Of a stretch of DNA of 64,000 bases, positions 51,501 to 61,967 are shown piece by piece. The position numbers and the translations under genes are program-made. The notes beneath the pieces were generated by a model that saw nothing but the letters and a program-made list of their open reading frames with translations, had not been told where the DNA came from and searched no databases. This DNA comes from Saitoella complicata NRRL Y-17804 (taxonomy: Eukaryota; Ascomycota; Saitoellomycetes; Saitoellales; Saitoellaceae): NCBI RefSeq assembly GCF_001661265.1, contig NW_017566994.1, positions 372,001 to 436,000 of the forward strand, given 5' to 3'. Every line of letters begins with the position of its first letter. Position 1 is the stretch's first letter.

Positions 51501-52627
51501 CTAGTTCCTCCACCTTCCAGAATTCAACTTCTCGGAAATTCTCTTGTAATGCATCATCTCACTAGCACAATCACGTCCCCATTCACATCCTGTATGCACT
51601 GTTAGCTGTCACTCATATGAACTACACGGTACAGTACACACCTGCCATGTTCACCACGAAATCACGATCTTGCTCGCTGTAAAAGTACCTCGGGTCATCA
51701 GCCTGCTCCGAACACGCACCGGGCGGGAAAGAGTTGAGCATTCTTTGCGGAATGAATCCGACACCGCTTCTCAACCACGCCTGGTTGGTGTACATGTACT
51801 CCAATGCGTCCTGCTCCTTGTGGTCCCACTCCATGTGCTTCTGCTCGTAGAAGACTGGATCCCACCAAACGTCGAGGAGACGTTCACTCCAGGCGCTGCG
51901 ACGGATGAAGAAAGAACCGAGGTTGAAGCCACCGCAGTCTTGGGAGAGGATGAGGTCGACAGGATGAGAGTTGTCAACGTTCGGAATGTCCACGGGCAGA
52001 CCAAGTGGGTTGAAAGTGGAGATGTTGCGGTAGAGGTGCTGGCTGATGCCCTTGTTCAGGATATGCTGTTCAATCGACTTGGTGGGCTCCATGATGTAGG
52101 TGTGGAGATCAAGCCACCAGAACCACTCAGCCTTCGGGTATTGGCGCATAGTTTCCCTGATAATATCCGCTTTCTCCCAAGATTCTCGCCATTCCTGTAA
52201 ACTGCATGTCAGTATTTCGACCCAATGGAGCTTGAACGCAACGTACGTGAGCATAACGCTTCTTCTGCGAAAGATCCTTAACAGCCAACTCATAACCCCA
52301 CTTCTTCGCATAAGCCCTCTTGTTCGCAATACTATCCCTCTCGATCGCCCATTCACCGGCCCCCTTTGGGTTGAAAACTCCCCCACCCTGGTTCGAGGCC
52401 AAGATAATAACGACCTTCGCCTTGGAAAATCGCGGCACGACCTGGAGTGGTGAAAAGAGCGACAAGATCGCGTAAAGCACAAGAACTAGCACAACAATGC
52501 GTCGCCAAAGGGCTCCGTTAAGCCAGGATCGGACGCGGTGGGATATTAAGCGCAAATTGAAGTTGGAAGATGAATCGTACGCGTTAAAGCCCGCCTTGGG
52601 CTTCCAGGCGCTGTCGAGACCGGCCAT
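51501..52627 (-). CDS. Alpha-1,6-mannosyltransferase, GT34 family, Mnn10-like (3 exons)
   Basis: Exons 52627-52247, 52194-51642 and 51589-51501, 340 aa. Both introns are 52 bp (GTACGT...TACAG and GTGTGT...TACAG, the second with a GCTAAC branch). A type II membrane protein: a short cytosolic N-terminus, a signal anchor at about residues 44-62 (IVVLVLVLYAILSLF), then the luminal GT34 domain. Motifs are KVVIILASNQGGG, NKRAYAKKWGYEL, the metal/donor site FWWLDLHTYIMEP, SQDCGGFNLGSFFIRRS, and WDHKEQDALEYM. Mnn10 is part of the Golgi M-Pol II complex that extends the alpha-1,6 backbone of N-glycan mannan. The third exon supplies the conserved CEWGRDCASEM end. Confidence 0.94.
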
Positions 52628-53013
52628 TGAAATGATGAGAGCCTGCTGAATTCGTATCTAGGAGAGCAAAAGAATGTCGGTGAGTTTGGCTGATCAGGGC
52701 TGCAACAGCTGTTGTTGGTTCGCGGGTGTACAGCTGGTTTGTTTAGGACGGCGACGTTCCGCAGTAAGCCAGCTGCCAGGGTTGAGCGCCCAAAAACCCA
52801 ATTTTGTTAGCGCCAATGCAGTTCGGCTACGCACGACAAGTGAAAGCTTCGTTATAAATAGAAGTGGATAAGTATGTACACCGTTATAGAGGACTCTCTT
52901 GTTCCTTTCATTGCCTTCATCGACTGTCCCATCAATGTCCCGTCTCCCCCATTGCCATCGGCCTTGTCCTGATCCCGCTCATGCTTGTTTCCCGTCGTCT
53001 CATCCTTCCCCAC
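52628..53013. other. Intergenic mannosyltransferase promoter side
   Basis: 386 bp; no gene or repeat recognised. Confidence 0.35.
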
Positions 53014-53685
53014 TCACAGATCAAAGGCATGCTCTAGATCCGCGAAAAACCTCGCATTGTTCACTTTTTCTTCCTGCCGGTGCATCATACTCTCGAGGTG
53101 AAACGGCGTTGTCGGAGTGTCGACCACACTGCTGTAATTCTCAGGTGAGCGCGGAACACTCAGGCTACCACTATAAGCCGAATCAAGAAACGAGCGGAGG
53201 CGAGGATTAGGAGGTCTTTGGAGCTGAGCACTGTGCGAGACAGGAGCATTTTGTGCCCAGGTAATATGTGTAGCGTGAGATTCGGGGGCCTCCCGTATGT
53301 CAGAAAGAGCTGGGGCAAGGCAACCTGAATGGGAGTAGCGTGCGGAACCTGTGAAGTGCTGCATAGTCACATTGCTCTGAATCCCATTCAAATCTCCGCT
53401 TTCTGAGGCAAACCTCGCAGCTGGTGAGGGAAGTAACGGGGTAATCTTCCTCTGCTGAACCAACGGCCCTTCATCAAACGAATACACCTCCCCAACTGGT
53501 ATCTCTAAACCCAGTATTGGCGCTCCTCCTTTGCCACTTTTATCCTGCTGCTGGCGCCGTTGTTGTTTGTGGAGAAGGTTGGGGAGTGAGTGAAGCACGC
53601 CCTTCACACCTGACGAACAAACGGCTTTGACAATGTGTTTTGCTCGAGAGAGGCGTTTGGGTTTATTGGAGGAAGTTACCGCCAT
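53014..53685 (-). CDS. Unknown basic protein
   Basis: From the Met at 53685 (MAVTSSNKPKRLSRAKHIVK) the frame gives 223 aa; further in-frame Mets reach 53802 and would add a hydrophobic-looking stretch that I think is 5' leader. The N-terminal 50 residues are strongly basic (Lys/Arg/His, then HKQQRRQQQDKSGKGG), and the middle and C-terminus are Ser/Pro-rich with an acidic-amphipathic end (EEKVNNARFFADLEHAFDL). No known domain recognised, no clear membrane helix. A small regulatory or nuclear protein is conceivable, but there is no direct evidence. It lies between two metabolic genes on the same strand without an operon-like link. Confidence 0.5.
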   Translation of the reverse strand: MAVTSSNKPKRLSRAKHIVKAVCSSGVKGVLHSLPNLLHKQQRRQQQDKSGKGGAPILGLEIPVGEVYSFDEGPLVQQRKITPLLPSPAARFASESGDLNGIQSNVTMQHFTGSARYSHSGCLAPALSDIREAPESHATHITWAQNAPVSHSAQLQRPPNPRLRSFLDSAYSGSLSVPRSPENYSSVVDTPTTPFHLESMMHRQEEKVNNARFFADLEHAFDL

Positions 53686-54100
53686 AATAACGGTCAGTGG
53701 AGGCCGTTTGAGGGGATGTATGCTGTTCGAATACCCAAGAAGGAAGAAGACTCCAAATTGCCAGTAAGCGAAACAGTCCGTAGAAGCAATGAAGAAGAAC
53801 AAGAAGAGAAGAATGCGAAGTAGCCGTGTCTCGACCTCTAACTAGATAAGAGGTGGTAGAAATCGTGAGTTGCTGTCTAATGCCACACGGTGAGCTTGTT
53901 GTTGCGGTCGTGTGTGGGGCGCTAAAGTTCCCACGGTATAAACTCCAGCCTACCTCAGATATTGCCTGCCATGTAACGAGCGTGTACGCGACAAGAAAAG
54001 CAAGCAATCACTTCATCTTTTGCAATGGTATCTATCGTACACCTATGCACCCACGCGCCAGCAATAGACTCTGCTCCTCCTCTCAAACAACCACACACAC
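53686..54100. other. Intergenic before acyl-CoA dehydrogenase 3' end
   Basis: 415 bp: promoter/leader of the unknown basic gene and 3' side of the dehydrogenase. Nothing else recognised. Confidence 0.35.
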
Positions 54101-55680
54101 TCACTGCTTCACATACTCCCTCTTCAAATACCTAAAAATAGTATCCAACTGGATATTCGACGTCCCCTCATAGATACTCCCAATCTTTGCATCACGATAC
54201 AACTTTTCAGCCGGCATCTCACGCGTGAAGCCAACGCCGCCCATCCAGTCTACGGCGGAGGAGGCGACGGATTGGGCGACGCGGGAGGCGTAGAGTTTGG
54301 CCATTGCGGCTTCTTTGATGAAAGGCTGCGAAAGCAAACATATCAGTCTTGTGCAAAAGAGGGGGATGATAGGGAAGGGGGGGGACTTGCCTTGTTGGCT
54401 TCCTTTAGGCGAGCGGCGTTGTAGGTCAAGAGACGCGCAGCCTCGATTTGCATCGCTGCCTCGGCGTACTGGTACTGCATCCCCTGATTCTCACCAATAT
54501 ACTTTCCGAACTGTTTGCGTTCGTTGATACCGTAGTTAATCGCCATATCAAACGCTCCACGGGCGAGACCAATCACTGTTCACCCCATCAGTCAGCAGTT
54601 GTTGTATCAGAGTGATGGATGCAACATACTCTGCGCAGCAATCCCAATTCTCCCCTCGTTGAGGATTTCGATGGCGTATTTGTATCCTTGTCCTTCCTCA
54701 CCAACCAAATTCTCCTTTGGAACGTGCATGTCGTCGAAATTGATCACGCACGTACTACTCGCCCTAATCCCCAACTTCTTCTCTTTCTTCGCAATCTGTA
54801 CCCCCATTGACTTTTCAGCGAGAAAGCATGTGATGCCTTTATACCCCTTTGAGGGATCGAGGTTCGCGAAGATGAGGAACACGTCGGCTTCGGCGGAGTT
54901 GGTGATCCACATTTTGCCGCCGTTGAGGATGTAGTCCCCATCGGCAGTCTTCTTTGCAGTGGCTTTGAGAGCGAAGGCATCTGAGCCGGAGGAAGGCTCG
55001 GAGAGACAGAATGCGCCGAGGGTTTCAGTAGCGAGTTTGGGGAGGTACTTCTCCTTCAATTCCTGCGAACCGTGGACGCGGATGAGAGTGTTGACGAGCG
55101 TGTTCTACGTAAAACGTCAATGAGACACACAGGCTGTCCTGTTGACAATGTACGTACGTGGACATCACAGCAGACAGAAACAGAGGGATCCGCCCTCGCC
55201 AACTCCTCAATCGCAACAATCGCACTCGTGAAACTCGCCTCACTCCCCCCATACTCTGCCGGCGTCTCAATCCCCATCAACTATCCCAAAAAAGTCAGCA
55301 TTCACAACGCGATTTTCAAATACTGCAGCTGCAGGGGCCACATACCCCGTTTTCAAAAAGCGCAGTAATAACATCCTTATCCATCGCCTCTGCCTCATCC
55401 ATCGCCAAACTCCTTGGCTTAACGACCTCGGTAGCGAATTTCTCGACGGCGTCACGCATCATTTCTTCATCTTCTGACAACATGAGGGCTGGGCCGGGGG
55501 TGTATGCGTTGAAAGCGGGGGTGGAACGGGAGAAGAGCCTGTTTGCGAGTTGGTCAGTTCGCCGAACAGCTGCAGTGGCGGGAAATGCAATTGGACGAAC
55601 CTGAGAGAGGCATTGCTCCGCAAAACAGTCCTTGGAAATGCCGGACGGGCAATTGTACGCAACACAGAAGGTCTCATCAT
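54101..55680 (-). CDS. Mitochondrial short/branched-chain acyl-CoA dehydrogenase (6 exons)
   Basis: Exons 55680-55601, 55538-55346, 55280-55158, 55104-54630, 54575-54391 and 54325-54101 give 426 aa. Introns are 53-65 bp. Four have GT-AG ends; the last (54390-54326) needs a GC donor (AAG|GCAAGT) and restores EANKPFIKEA, the expected family sequence. The N-terminus ([20 protein letters not shown]) is an Arg-rich mitochondrial presequence. Flavin and substrate motifs are present: [36 protein letters not shown], and [17 protein letters not shown] with the catalytic Glu in YEGTS. It is closest by eye to ACADSB, which oxidises 2-methylbutyryl-CoA (isoleucine breakdown) and short acyl-CoAs, passing electrons to ETF in the matrix. 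Confidence 0.94.
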
Positions 55681-55831
55681 GTACGCAACTGACCTGGTGG
55701 TTGGCGGTTCACAGCTCACAGCTTACGTGGGTCCTTGTGGGGCTCGCGCGGGGTCCGCTAGTCAGGGGCTACCCGTCGCCTCTCCAACACCGTCGATCGG
55801 GTGGAAGGAAAAGACTTCTTCCATTGCTCTT

Positions 55832-57259
55832 CTAGACTATCGGTCGCTTGGCACTCTCCGCCCGTAGGCCTGTTCTCTGCTCCGTCGTAGTCGTCGTAGT
55901 CGTCGTAGTCGTCGGAGGAACGATATCCACATACTGCGCATCCTTCGCCGCAAACGCAACCTCCGCAGGCAACCTAAACGAACAACAATACATATCCTTC
56001 ATCGGCGCAACCTTCCTCACATAATGCATCCTCACCTCCTCCTCCTTCATCTCCCACCCCAGCGCCTCCTTAATCCTCCCCAACAAATCCTGCGTAGGTG
56101 GATCCTCCTTCGTGAAGCAGTAGACATGAATCATCGGTAATTCGGCGGTGGTGTGAGGTTTGAAGAGGTGGCGGCGGGTGTGGTATACGCCCTTGAACGC
56201 ATCGAGGAATTCGAGGGCGGAGGCGGGGAGGTTCATGACGTAATGCTGGAATGTGGGCGGGATGGATACGACTTCGACTGGTTGCCGCGGTTTCGTACGC
56301 GAGCGTTTCTTGAACGGGTTTTCTATTGGTGGGCCTTGCGCGAGTTCCTCGAGTTCGGCGGCGGCGTGGTGGATGAAGGCTCGGCCGTCCATGTTGTATG
56401 CTTTCGTGTAGGCGATTTTGTTGAGGGAGATGTTGTTGACCATTGCTTTGTATGAATCGGGGTTCAGATCGTTCGCGAGGACGATTACGCCGTTCTTCCC
56501 GGCTGGGACGGCGAAGGGTCCGACGCCGGCCATGACGTCGCACACCGCCTCTCCCCGCTGAAAGAGCGAGATAAGCCGGTCATGCTCGGTATGGAGCCTC
56601 GTATTCCAATACACCTTCGAGAAATCAAATTGGAATCGACAGCCCGACTCACTCTGCTCAACCCAAAAATCATCATCCCCCGCCAACACCTCCATCTTGA
56701 AATTCCTATACACGGTATCAATCGCGTCGAGTTTATTAACCACAGTTCTCAGGGTAGGATTCTTGTCGAGGATGACTTGTCCGATGAGGTATTTGTAGGG
56801 GAGGTATTGTTCGCGGAGGTTGAGGTGGGCGATGTGGCCGACGGCTGTGTAGCCTCCAGGGGTCTCGCCGAGGAGTGATTCGGGGAGGATGGAAGAGAGG
56901 ATATCGTCTACCGTCCAGAAAGAGTAATCGACCTCGAACTTGTAGGGGATGATTTCCGCGTTGTTCTTTGCGATCAACTCTTTCGTCTTTTGTTGTAGTG
57001 GCGAGAGATCCTCGGGTGTGACACCGAGCTTGAGTAGAATGACTTTCCCATTATCGTGCTTCACGATCGGAGCAATCCTCGGTACTCTCAGTAAATCCTG
57101 TGCGCACTCCTTCCGTATCAACCCCAAGTTCTTGGGGTCGACCTTCAATGCGGCGAGATCGACGGCTTTTCTGAAGACACTCCGATCCAGGACCTTCATG
57201 CCACGGAAGACTGGAGGACGGAGCAACATTCCTGGTGTGGAGGGAGAGGGAGGGTCCAT
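55832..57259 (-). CDS. TRM5: tRNA (guanine(37)-N1)-methyltransferase Trm5
   Basis: A 475-aa single-exon protein. The N-terminal region (PPVFRGMKVLDRSVFRKAVD) and the D2 domain lead into the Trm5 signature HLNLREQYLPYKYLIGQVIL and the Rossmann class-I methyltransferase fold with SAM motifs VCDVMAGVGPFAVPA and ANDLNPDS. The MNLPASALEFLDAF strand-helix (NLPA motif IV) and a C-terminal domain follow. It makes m1G37 next to the anticodon of tRNAs using S-adenosylmethionine, preventing frameshifting; yeast Trm5 works in cytosol/nucleus and mitochondria. The last 30 residues hold a run of ten Thr coded by an ACG/ACT microsatellite, probably disordered. A second Met at residue 11 could be an alternative start. 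Confidence 0.96.
   Translation of the reverse strand: MDPPSPSTPGMLLRPPVFRGMKVLDRSVFRKAVDLAALKVDPKNLGLIRKECAQDLLRVPRIAPIVKHDNGKVILLKLGVTPEDLSPLQQKTKELIAKNNAEIIPYKFEVDYSFWTVDDILSSILPESLLGETPGGYTAVGHIAHLNLREQYLPYKYLIGQVILDKNPTLRTVVNKLDAIDTVYRNFKMEVLAGDDDFWVEQSESGCRFQFDFSKVYWNTRLHTEHDRLISLFQRGEAVCDVMAGVGPFAVPAGKNGVIVLANDLNPDSYKAMVNNISLNKIAYTKAYNMDGRAFIHHAAAELEELAQGPPIENPFKKRSRTKPRQPVEVVSIPPTFQHYVMNLPASALEFLDAFKGVYHTRRHLFKPHTTAELPMIHVYCFTKEDPPTQDLLGRIKEALGWEMKEEEVRMHYVRKVAPMKDMYCCSFRLPAEVAFAAKDAQYVDIVPPTTTTTTTTTTEQRTGLRAESAKRPIV
55883..55914 (-). repeat. ACG/ACT microsatellite coding poly-Thr in TRM5
   Basis: A 9-bp-period trinucleotide tract (ACGACTACG on the coding strand, about 3.5 periods) inside the TRM5 C-terminus. 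It keeps the frame and encodes Thr only, so length changes would be tolerated. Confidence 0.85.
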
Positions 57260-57445
57260 GCGAGATCGATGGGTGTGTGTCGACGTTACTCGTACCGGGG
57301 ACTCTTCGTCGATTTTTGAGTCTCACTTCTGCGAGGTGCTGTAAGTCGATGCAGGGGGTGCATGTCACCGTGGGAGAGCAGGTTTTATAAGCACGTTGGA
57401 ATGCTGGCTGTAATTTGGCATCCCGCCTTTCACGTTCGATGCCGC

Positions 57446-58465
57446 TCAAAGCCTCTCTCCATGCTCCAAGTCATGCCCCTCCTTCATCATCTGTACCCCT
57501 TCCTCTCCATCCGCCAACTTCGCCTGGGCTGTTTCCTCCTCAGCCGAGACCCCTAGACACCTTGTGATGAATTCGAAAAGCCTGCGTTCGGCTTTTGCGC
57601 TGCTGTTCGTCAAGCCGTGGTTATCGCCCTGTACGACCTTGTCAGTCATGCGTTGTTACGAGGTGGAATTATACTACCTCATACAGCTCGATCTCACGAG
57701 AGCCATATTCTCCGTAACTGGCGTAGAGATTTTGGCTACATCGAGGTGATAGACACGCATCGCCCGTGCCATGGAGGAAGAGAACAGGCGTGGGCGCAAG
57801 ATCGTGAATCCCCGACGTTTCGGCCGTCTACGCAACTATCCATTAGCTCTTAGTCAGGCCAATCAGGGTGTCGGGGACCATACCTGCGGCGCAACATTCG
57901 CAACCCCCCTAACCCTCCCCTTCGCCCCATCCCTCCTCTCCCTCGCCCCAACCCCAATCGTCGGCGCACTCCCAAAACTCCATCCAACAAGCACGACACC
58001 CTCAACCCCCTCCTCCCTCTCCATCCAATCCATCCCCGCCAATATGTCATTCGTGCACTGTGGGGTGCGGGAAGGTGCGCGGTAGTCGAGCCGTAGCGTG
58101 GGAATGTGGTGGGTTGCGAGTTTGGTTGCGAGGGAGGGGTAGATGCCGTTTGGGCCCGAGACGCCTGTAGTAGCATCAGCTCGCATCAGTTACGAGTAAC
58201 AAGAGAAACTGTGAGTGATAACGTTACCTCCGCCGGCCCCAGAGACGAGGATCGCACCGACATTTCGCCGTGGACCTCCGGCACTTGGTTTCGCTCGGTG
58301 TAGAATCGCGGGGACTTCGCGGTCTGTTGGGTCCTGGACTTTGATTGTGAGGCGGATTGCTTCGATTGAGGAGGCGTGAGGGAGGCGGTTCAGGTGGGGT
58401 GGGTTGAGGGGGTTGAGCGAGGAGGGGTTGTGTGCTGGGACGTTGGACTTGGGTGGTCCGGACAT
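57446..58465 (-). CDS. Alpha/beta hydrolase, dienelactone-hydrolase-like (4 exons)
   Basis: Exons 58465-58228, 58164-57884, 57827-57678 and 57628-57446 give 283 aa; introns are 63, 56 and 49 bp with GTAACG, GTATGG and GTAGTA donors. The frame closes exactly. The catalytic set is visible: nucleophile elbow VGWSFG (GxSxG), acid in LFLHGTGDACL, and His in GDNHGL. AILVSGAGGGVSGPNG, split by intron 1, looks like the oxyanion loop. The first 60 residues are Pro/Asn-rich. An upstream in-frame Met exists at 58525. It is probably a small soluble esterase or peptidase-like hydrolase; the substrate is unknown. The 3' end lies 186 bp before the TRM5 start. Confidence 0.82.
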
Positions 58466-58739
58466 TCTGGCGTGGAAGTGGTGGAGGTCGTTGACTATGA
58501 TTCTGAAGAAGCTTCTCATATACAATGGGGCGTGAAGGCGCCGAGTTTGAGAAGGAGGTGACCGTGCGATTGATCAGGTTGCGCAGCGCATGACGTCTTT
58601 TGTCTCGAACTCGGCACGTGCACCATACGTTTTACCACTCATTTGAGTCAATTGGGTATTGTTCTGGTATCCCTATCATTACAGCTCAAGTAACTAGCGA
58701 CGCCTACACGCCATCTCCAATTCCCTACAATAACAATCC

Positions 58740-60332
58740 TCAGACTTGGGGCCCCTTCTCCTCCGTCGCCTCCGGATCTCCTTCAACCCTCCTCATCTCC
58801 ATCTCCACTCCTCTCAACTCCCGCTCATCCCTCGCTTCCCCACTTCTCCACCTCACCCCCATGATATCGCAAGCAAGCACCATCACCGCGGCAAGTCCAG
58901 TCAACCCCCCAAACAACCCCGCCATGCCCGCAACCCCCATATTCTCAATGGCTGGCGTAAAATAAAATGGCGCAATAAACGCATACAATTGCCTGGTGAA
59001 GGTAAGGAACGCCGAGACTTGGGGTGCTTCATCACGATAGCACTCGACTGCGTATGTCGTACAAACTGTCGTGACAATTTGTAACCCGCCCATTGCCACC
59101 GCGGACGCAATATCTGGTTTAATCGTCCAGTGCCCGGGGGCGGCTTGATCCAATGTAACACCCCACGCAACAATCCCAGCAATAGCTGCCGCAAACCCAG
59201 GGTACGCAGCAATCAGCCTCATCTCAGGCGTCCGAGTCCGTGTCCTCGATCTATATTTAACGACCCAATCCGAGAAAGGACCAGCGAGTTGTTCACCGAT
59301 AATCGCACCCACAACCAACGAAATGAATTGAAGCCCAATTTGGCCTTCGTTCAGATGGAACTTCTCACCGAAGACTTGGGGAACGAGGACGGTGAATACG
59401 ACTCCCGTGTAGGTGAATGTGATGGCGTAGGCGAGCGCGGGAAGCAACACGCAGAGACGGAGACCATTTCGGAAGGGACGGATGAAGTCGATGAAGTTGA
59501 AAGGTTTGGGGTTGATCCGGCGGATTCTGAAGTATTGGTCGAATGTAGAGACTTTTTGTGCGGGTTCGACGTAGTTTGTGCCCACAGGTGCGCGGATATA
59601 GAGCGTCTCGGGACAGAAGACGAGATAGGCAAAGAATTGGGCGAGGTTGATAATGGCGAGGAGATAGAAAATCCAATGCCAGCCTTTGTCTTGGACCATG
59701 TACGCTGTCGTGAGGGGAGCGATAGGCGCACCAATCGTCACCAGCAAGGTCCAAACACCCATCTTCCGACCACGTTCATGGGCAAAGAACATCTCTGCCA
59801 CGGTACCCGCACCGATCGCGACGGCGGTAGCGAGAAAGGTTGCCTGGATGCAGCGTGTCAAGACGAGAGTTCCGTAGGTTTTGCAGAATGCGCCGCACAG
59901 TGCGACGATGGCAGAAACGAGAGTGGATACGAGGAAGACCGGACGACGTCCATATCTATCCGCAATGGGCGTCCAAATGAACGGCGCGAGTCCAATGAAG
60001 ATGATCTGGACTGAGACGAGGTATGATGCCTGCGTGATGGTGATTCCGAAATCCTCGACAAACAGAAAGAAAGCCGGGATCACAGCCGAGGCGGCAGATA
60101 TGGCCATCATCGCGTGAAACGAGACCAAGACAAGCAATGTGTTCTTCTTCCATGCCGGCCAGTTGAGTGGATCATGCGGGTCCGCTGAAGGGACGGGCAT
60201 GAGGTCGAGCCGTCCATGGCGCGCGAGGACATATTGTTGATGAGCGTCTAGATCTTCGACTCCAGATCCGGTACGACGCTCGAAGTGTTGGATGTCTACC
60301 TTTCCTCCGCCGGTGGATGTGGATGTGGACAT
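58740..60332 (-). CDS. MFS transporter, DHA1 drug:H+ antiporter type
   Basis: A 530-aa single-exon protein with 12 predicted membrane segments. The entry motif DPHDPLNWPAWKKNTLL is typical for fungal DHA1-like transporters. Motif A is present after TM2 (PIADRYGRRPVF) and the TM4 motif B region reads LTRCIQATFLATAVAIGAG. The central loop is short. The C-terminal tail is charged (Glu/Arg). Such transporters export toxic compounds or move organic molecules across the plasma membrane; the substrate cannot be predicted. There is no neighbouring biosynthetic cluster to suggest a metabolite exporter. It lies in tandem on the minus strand before the alpha/beta hydrolase gene with 274 bp between them. 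Confidence 0.9.
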   Translation of the reverse strand: MSTSTSTGGGKVDIQHFERRTGSGVEDLDAHQQYVLARHGRLDLMPVPSADPHDPLNWPAWKKNTLLVLVSFHAMMAISAASAVIPAFFLFVEDFGITITQASYLVSVQIIFIGLAPFIWTPIADRYGRRPVFLVSTLVSAIVALCGAFCKTYGTLVLTRCIQATFLATAVAIGAGTVAEMFFAHERGRKMGVWTLLVTIGAPIAPLTTAYMVQDKGWHWIFYLLAIINLAQFFAYLVFCPETLYIRAPVGTNYVEPAQKVSTFDQYFRIRRINPKPFNFIDFIRPFRNGLRLCVLLPALAYAITFTYTGVVFTVLVPQVFGEKFHLNEGQIGLQFISLVVGAIIGEQLAGPFSDWVVKYRSRTRTRTPEMRLIAAYPGFAAAIAGIVAWGVTLDQAAPGHWTIKPDIASAVAMGGLQIVTTVCTTYAVECYRDEAPQVSAFLTFTRQLYAFIAPFYFTPAIENMGVAGMAGLFGGLTGLAAVMVLACDIMGVRWRSGEARDERELRGVEMEMRRVEGDPEATEEKGPQV

Positions 60333-60700
60333 GGCTATGGTGATGCGCAGAAAAGCGAGTCCGTGTGGGAGTCCATTGCCAGACGTCTCGGGATTTATAT
60401 TTACAATGCGTCCGGTTGGCAGGCGTTACGTTTGCGGGGTTCGTGGAAAATCTGGAGCGACAGCGTTTACTAGCGTCGGGGCACCCATCGGCCCCACACT
60501 CCCCACGTCGGCAATTCTTGTCACGCGGCGGTAATTGGACGGACTTGCAATCCCCCGCCCCTCGATAAATCGCGTTTCGAACGGCAGATGTGGATAAAGC
60601 TTCTCGTTTCGAGGCGGATGACAGCCGTGAATGAACGGCTGTCTTTGAGTCACGTGCATTAACGCATTGTCTATGGGAAATCCCCCTGGTACGGCTAAGC
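60333..60700. other. Intergenic MFS promoter / PSG1-like 3' side
   Basis: 368 bp, G/C-balanced, no further feature recognised. Confidence 0.35.
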
Positions 60701-61729
60701 TTAATCCTTGTACCTCTTCATCAAATCATCCTGACTGGCCACCATCTCATAATCATCATCCGCAAGAGCCCTGTATTGTCCCTTGGCCTTACCCTTGCGA
60801 TCCTTCTTCTGCTTCTTGGTAAAGTCAGGGAGGGTACGGACGCCGCTGTTTGCTGTATTAGCACGGAGAATCCAAGTTCAGAGGCGTAGGAGACATACCG
60901 AGTAGACAAGACGACGAGGATGAGGAATCCAATGATGAGGATCGCAACAACCGGAACCGCAATCTTCAAGTTGGGATCATCATTGCTGATCTTCGGTGGT
61001 GGAGTCTTGGGCTTCTTCGGCAATCCCTCTGCAAATACAAGTCAGTACTCATCCTGACACACACCCATATTCCAGATACGCACTCTTCAAGGTAAAGCTC
61101 GGACCCCTATGGATTCTAAGCTCCTCTCCCTCAACATGATCCTCCAACATCGCAACCACAAAAACACTCTGCTCCCCCTTTCCCTTCAACCACCTCCCGT
61201 CAACCTTAAACGCATGCACTCCCTTCGTATTCGACACCTTACTGTCATGAACAGCAAACACAGGCGCCTTCAAACTCTCCGACACGGTCGAGTTGGAGCC
61301 GTAGACGAGGGCGAGGGTGAGATGTTCGGTGTTGGGGAAGGCTGCGGGGTCCCAGGAGATAACGTAGGAGTGGTCTTTGACCCACCAGGCACCGGGAGCG
61401 GGAAGGCAGAATGGGGCGACTGTATAGCGGTCTGGGGTACAGTGCATGGCGAGGAATGCTTCGTCGTCGGAGACGGGGTTCGCGGGGGCCGTGCCGGGAG
61501 CCCACTCAACAGCCTCGGTAGAGGCAGCAGCTTCGGTTTCGGCGAGCATGGCAGTGACGAGTTCTGCTTCCTCTCCAGACGTTCCCGTCAACCCAGCAGC
61601 ATCAGCCGCGCTGGCCATGGTCGCAGCGAGCTCATCATCGCCTGGTTCACCGATTACTGCCGGCGCTGCAGAGGACGCGACGGCGAATGCCGAGATCGCG
61701 ATCGTTAGTGATCGTAGTACGTTCTTCAT
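60701..61729 (-). CDS. Secretory-pathway type I membrane protein, possibly Psg1-like (3 exons)
   Basis: Exons 61729-61084, 61028-60899 and 60845-60701, 306 aa; introns 55 and 53 bp (GTGCGT with a TACTGAC branch, and GTATGT...ACAG). A signal peptide is clear (MKNVLRSLTIAISAFAVASS). The luminal part starts with an Ala/Glu-rich stretch. A compact domain follows (FCLPAPGAWWVKDHSYVISW, then a beta-rich stretch with VHAFKVDGRW), then one membrane helix (VPVVAILIIGFLILVVLST) and a cytosolic tail with many Lys (DFTKKQKKDRKGKAKGQY) and an acidic end. The fungal PSG1/YKL077W group, which stabilises the proton ATPase Pma1 in the Golgi, has this order, but I judge the relation by eye only. Topology is firm, function tentative. 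Confidence 0.68.
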
Positions 61730-61967
61730 CTTGAGCAATCGACTGACGAAGGTAAAACTTGGACCCTTTTTCTTGCGAACGGTTAACTCGGGATACCATT
61801 CGAAATCTTGCACAGCCACGGGCTGCGGCTCAGAGCGTCGGCACGCATCATTGGGCATGACCTCAAATACAAACCGTGCGATAGCATGAGTGGAACGATG
61901 AGTGCGATGCAAAACGACGGGATATGTTTTCTTCAAATGTCTGATCAAGCGCGTGTCATGCCAAAAT

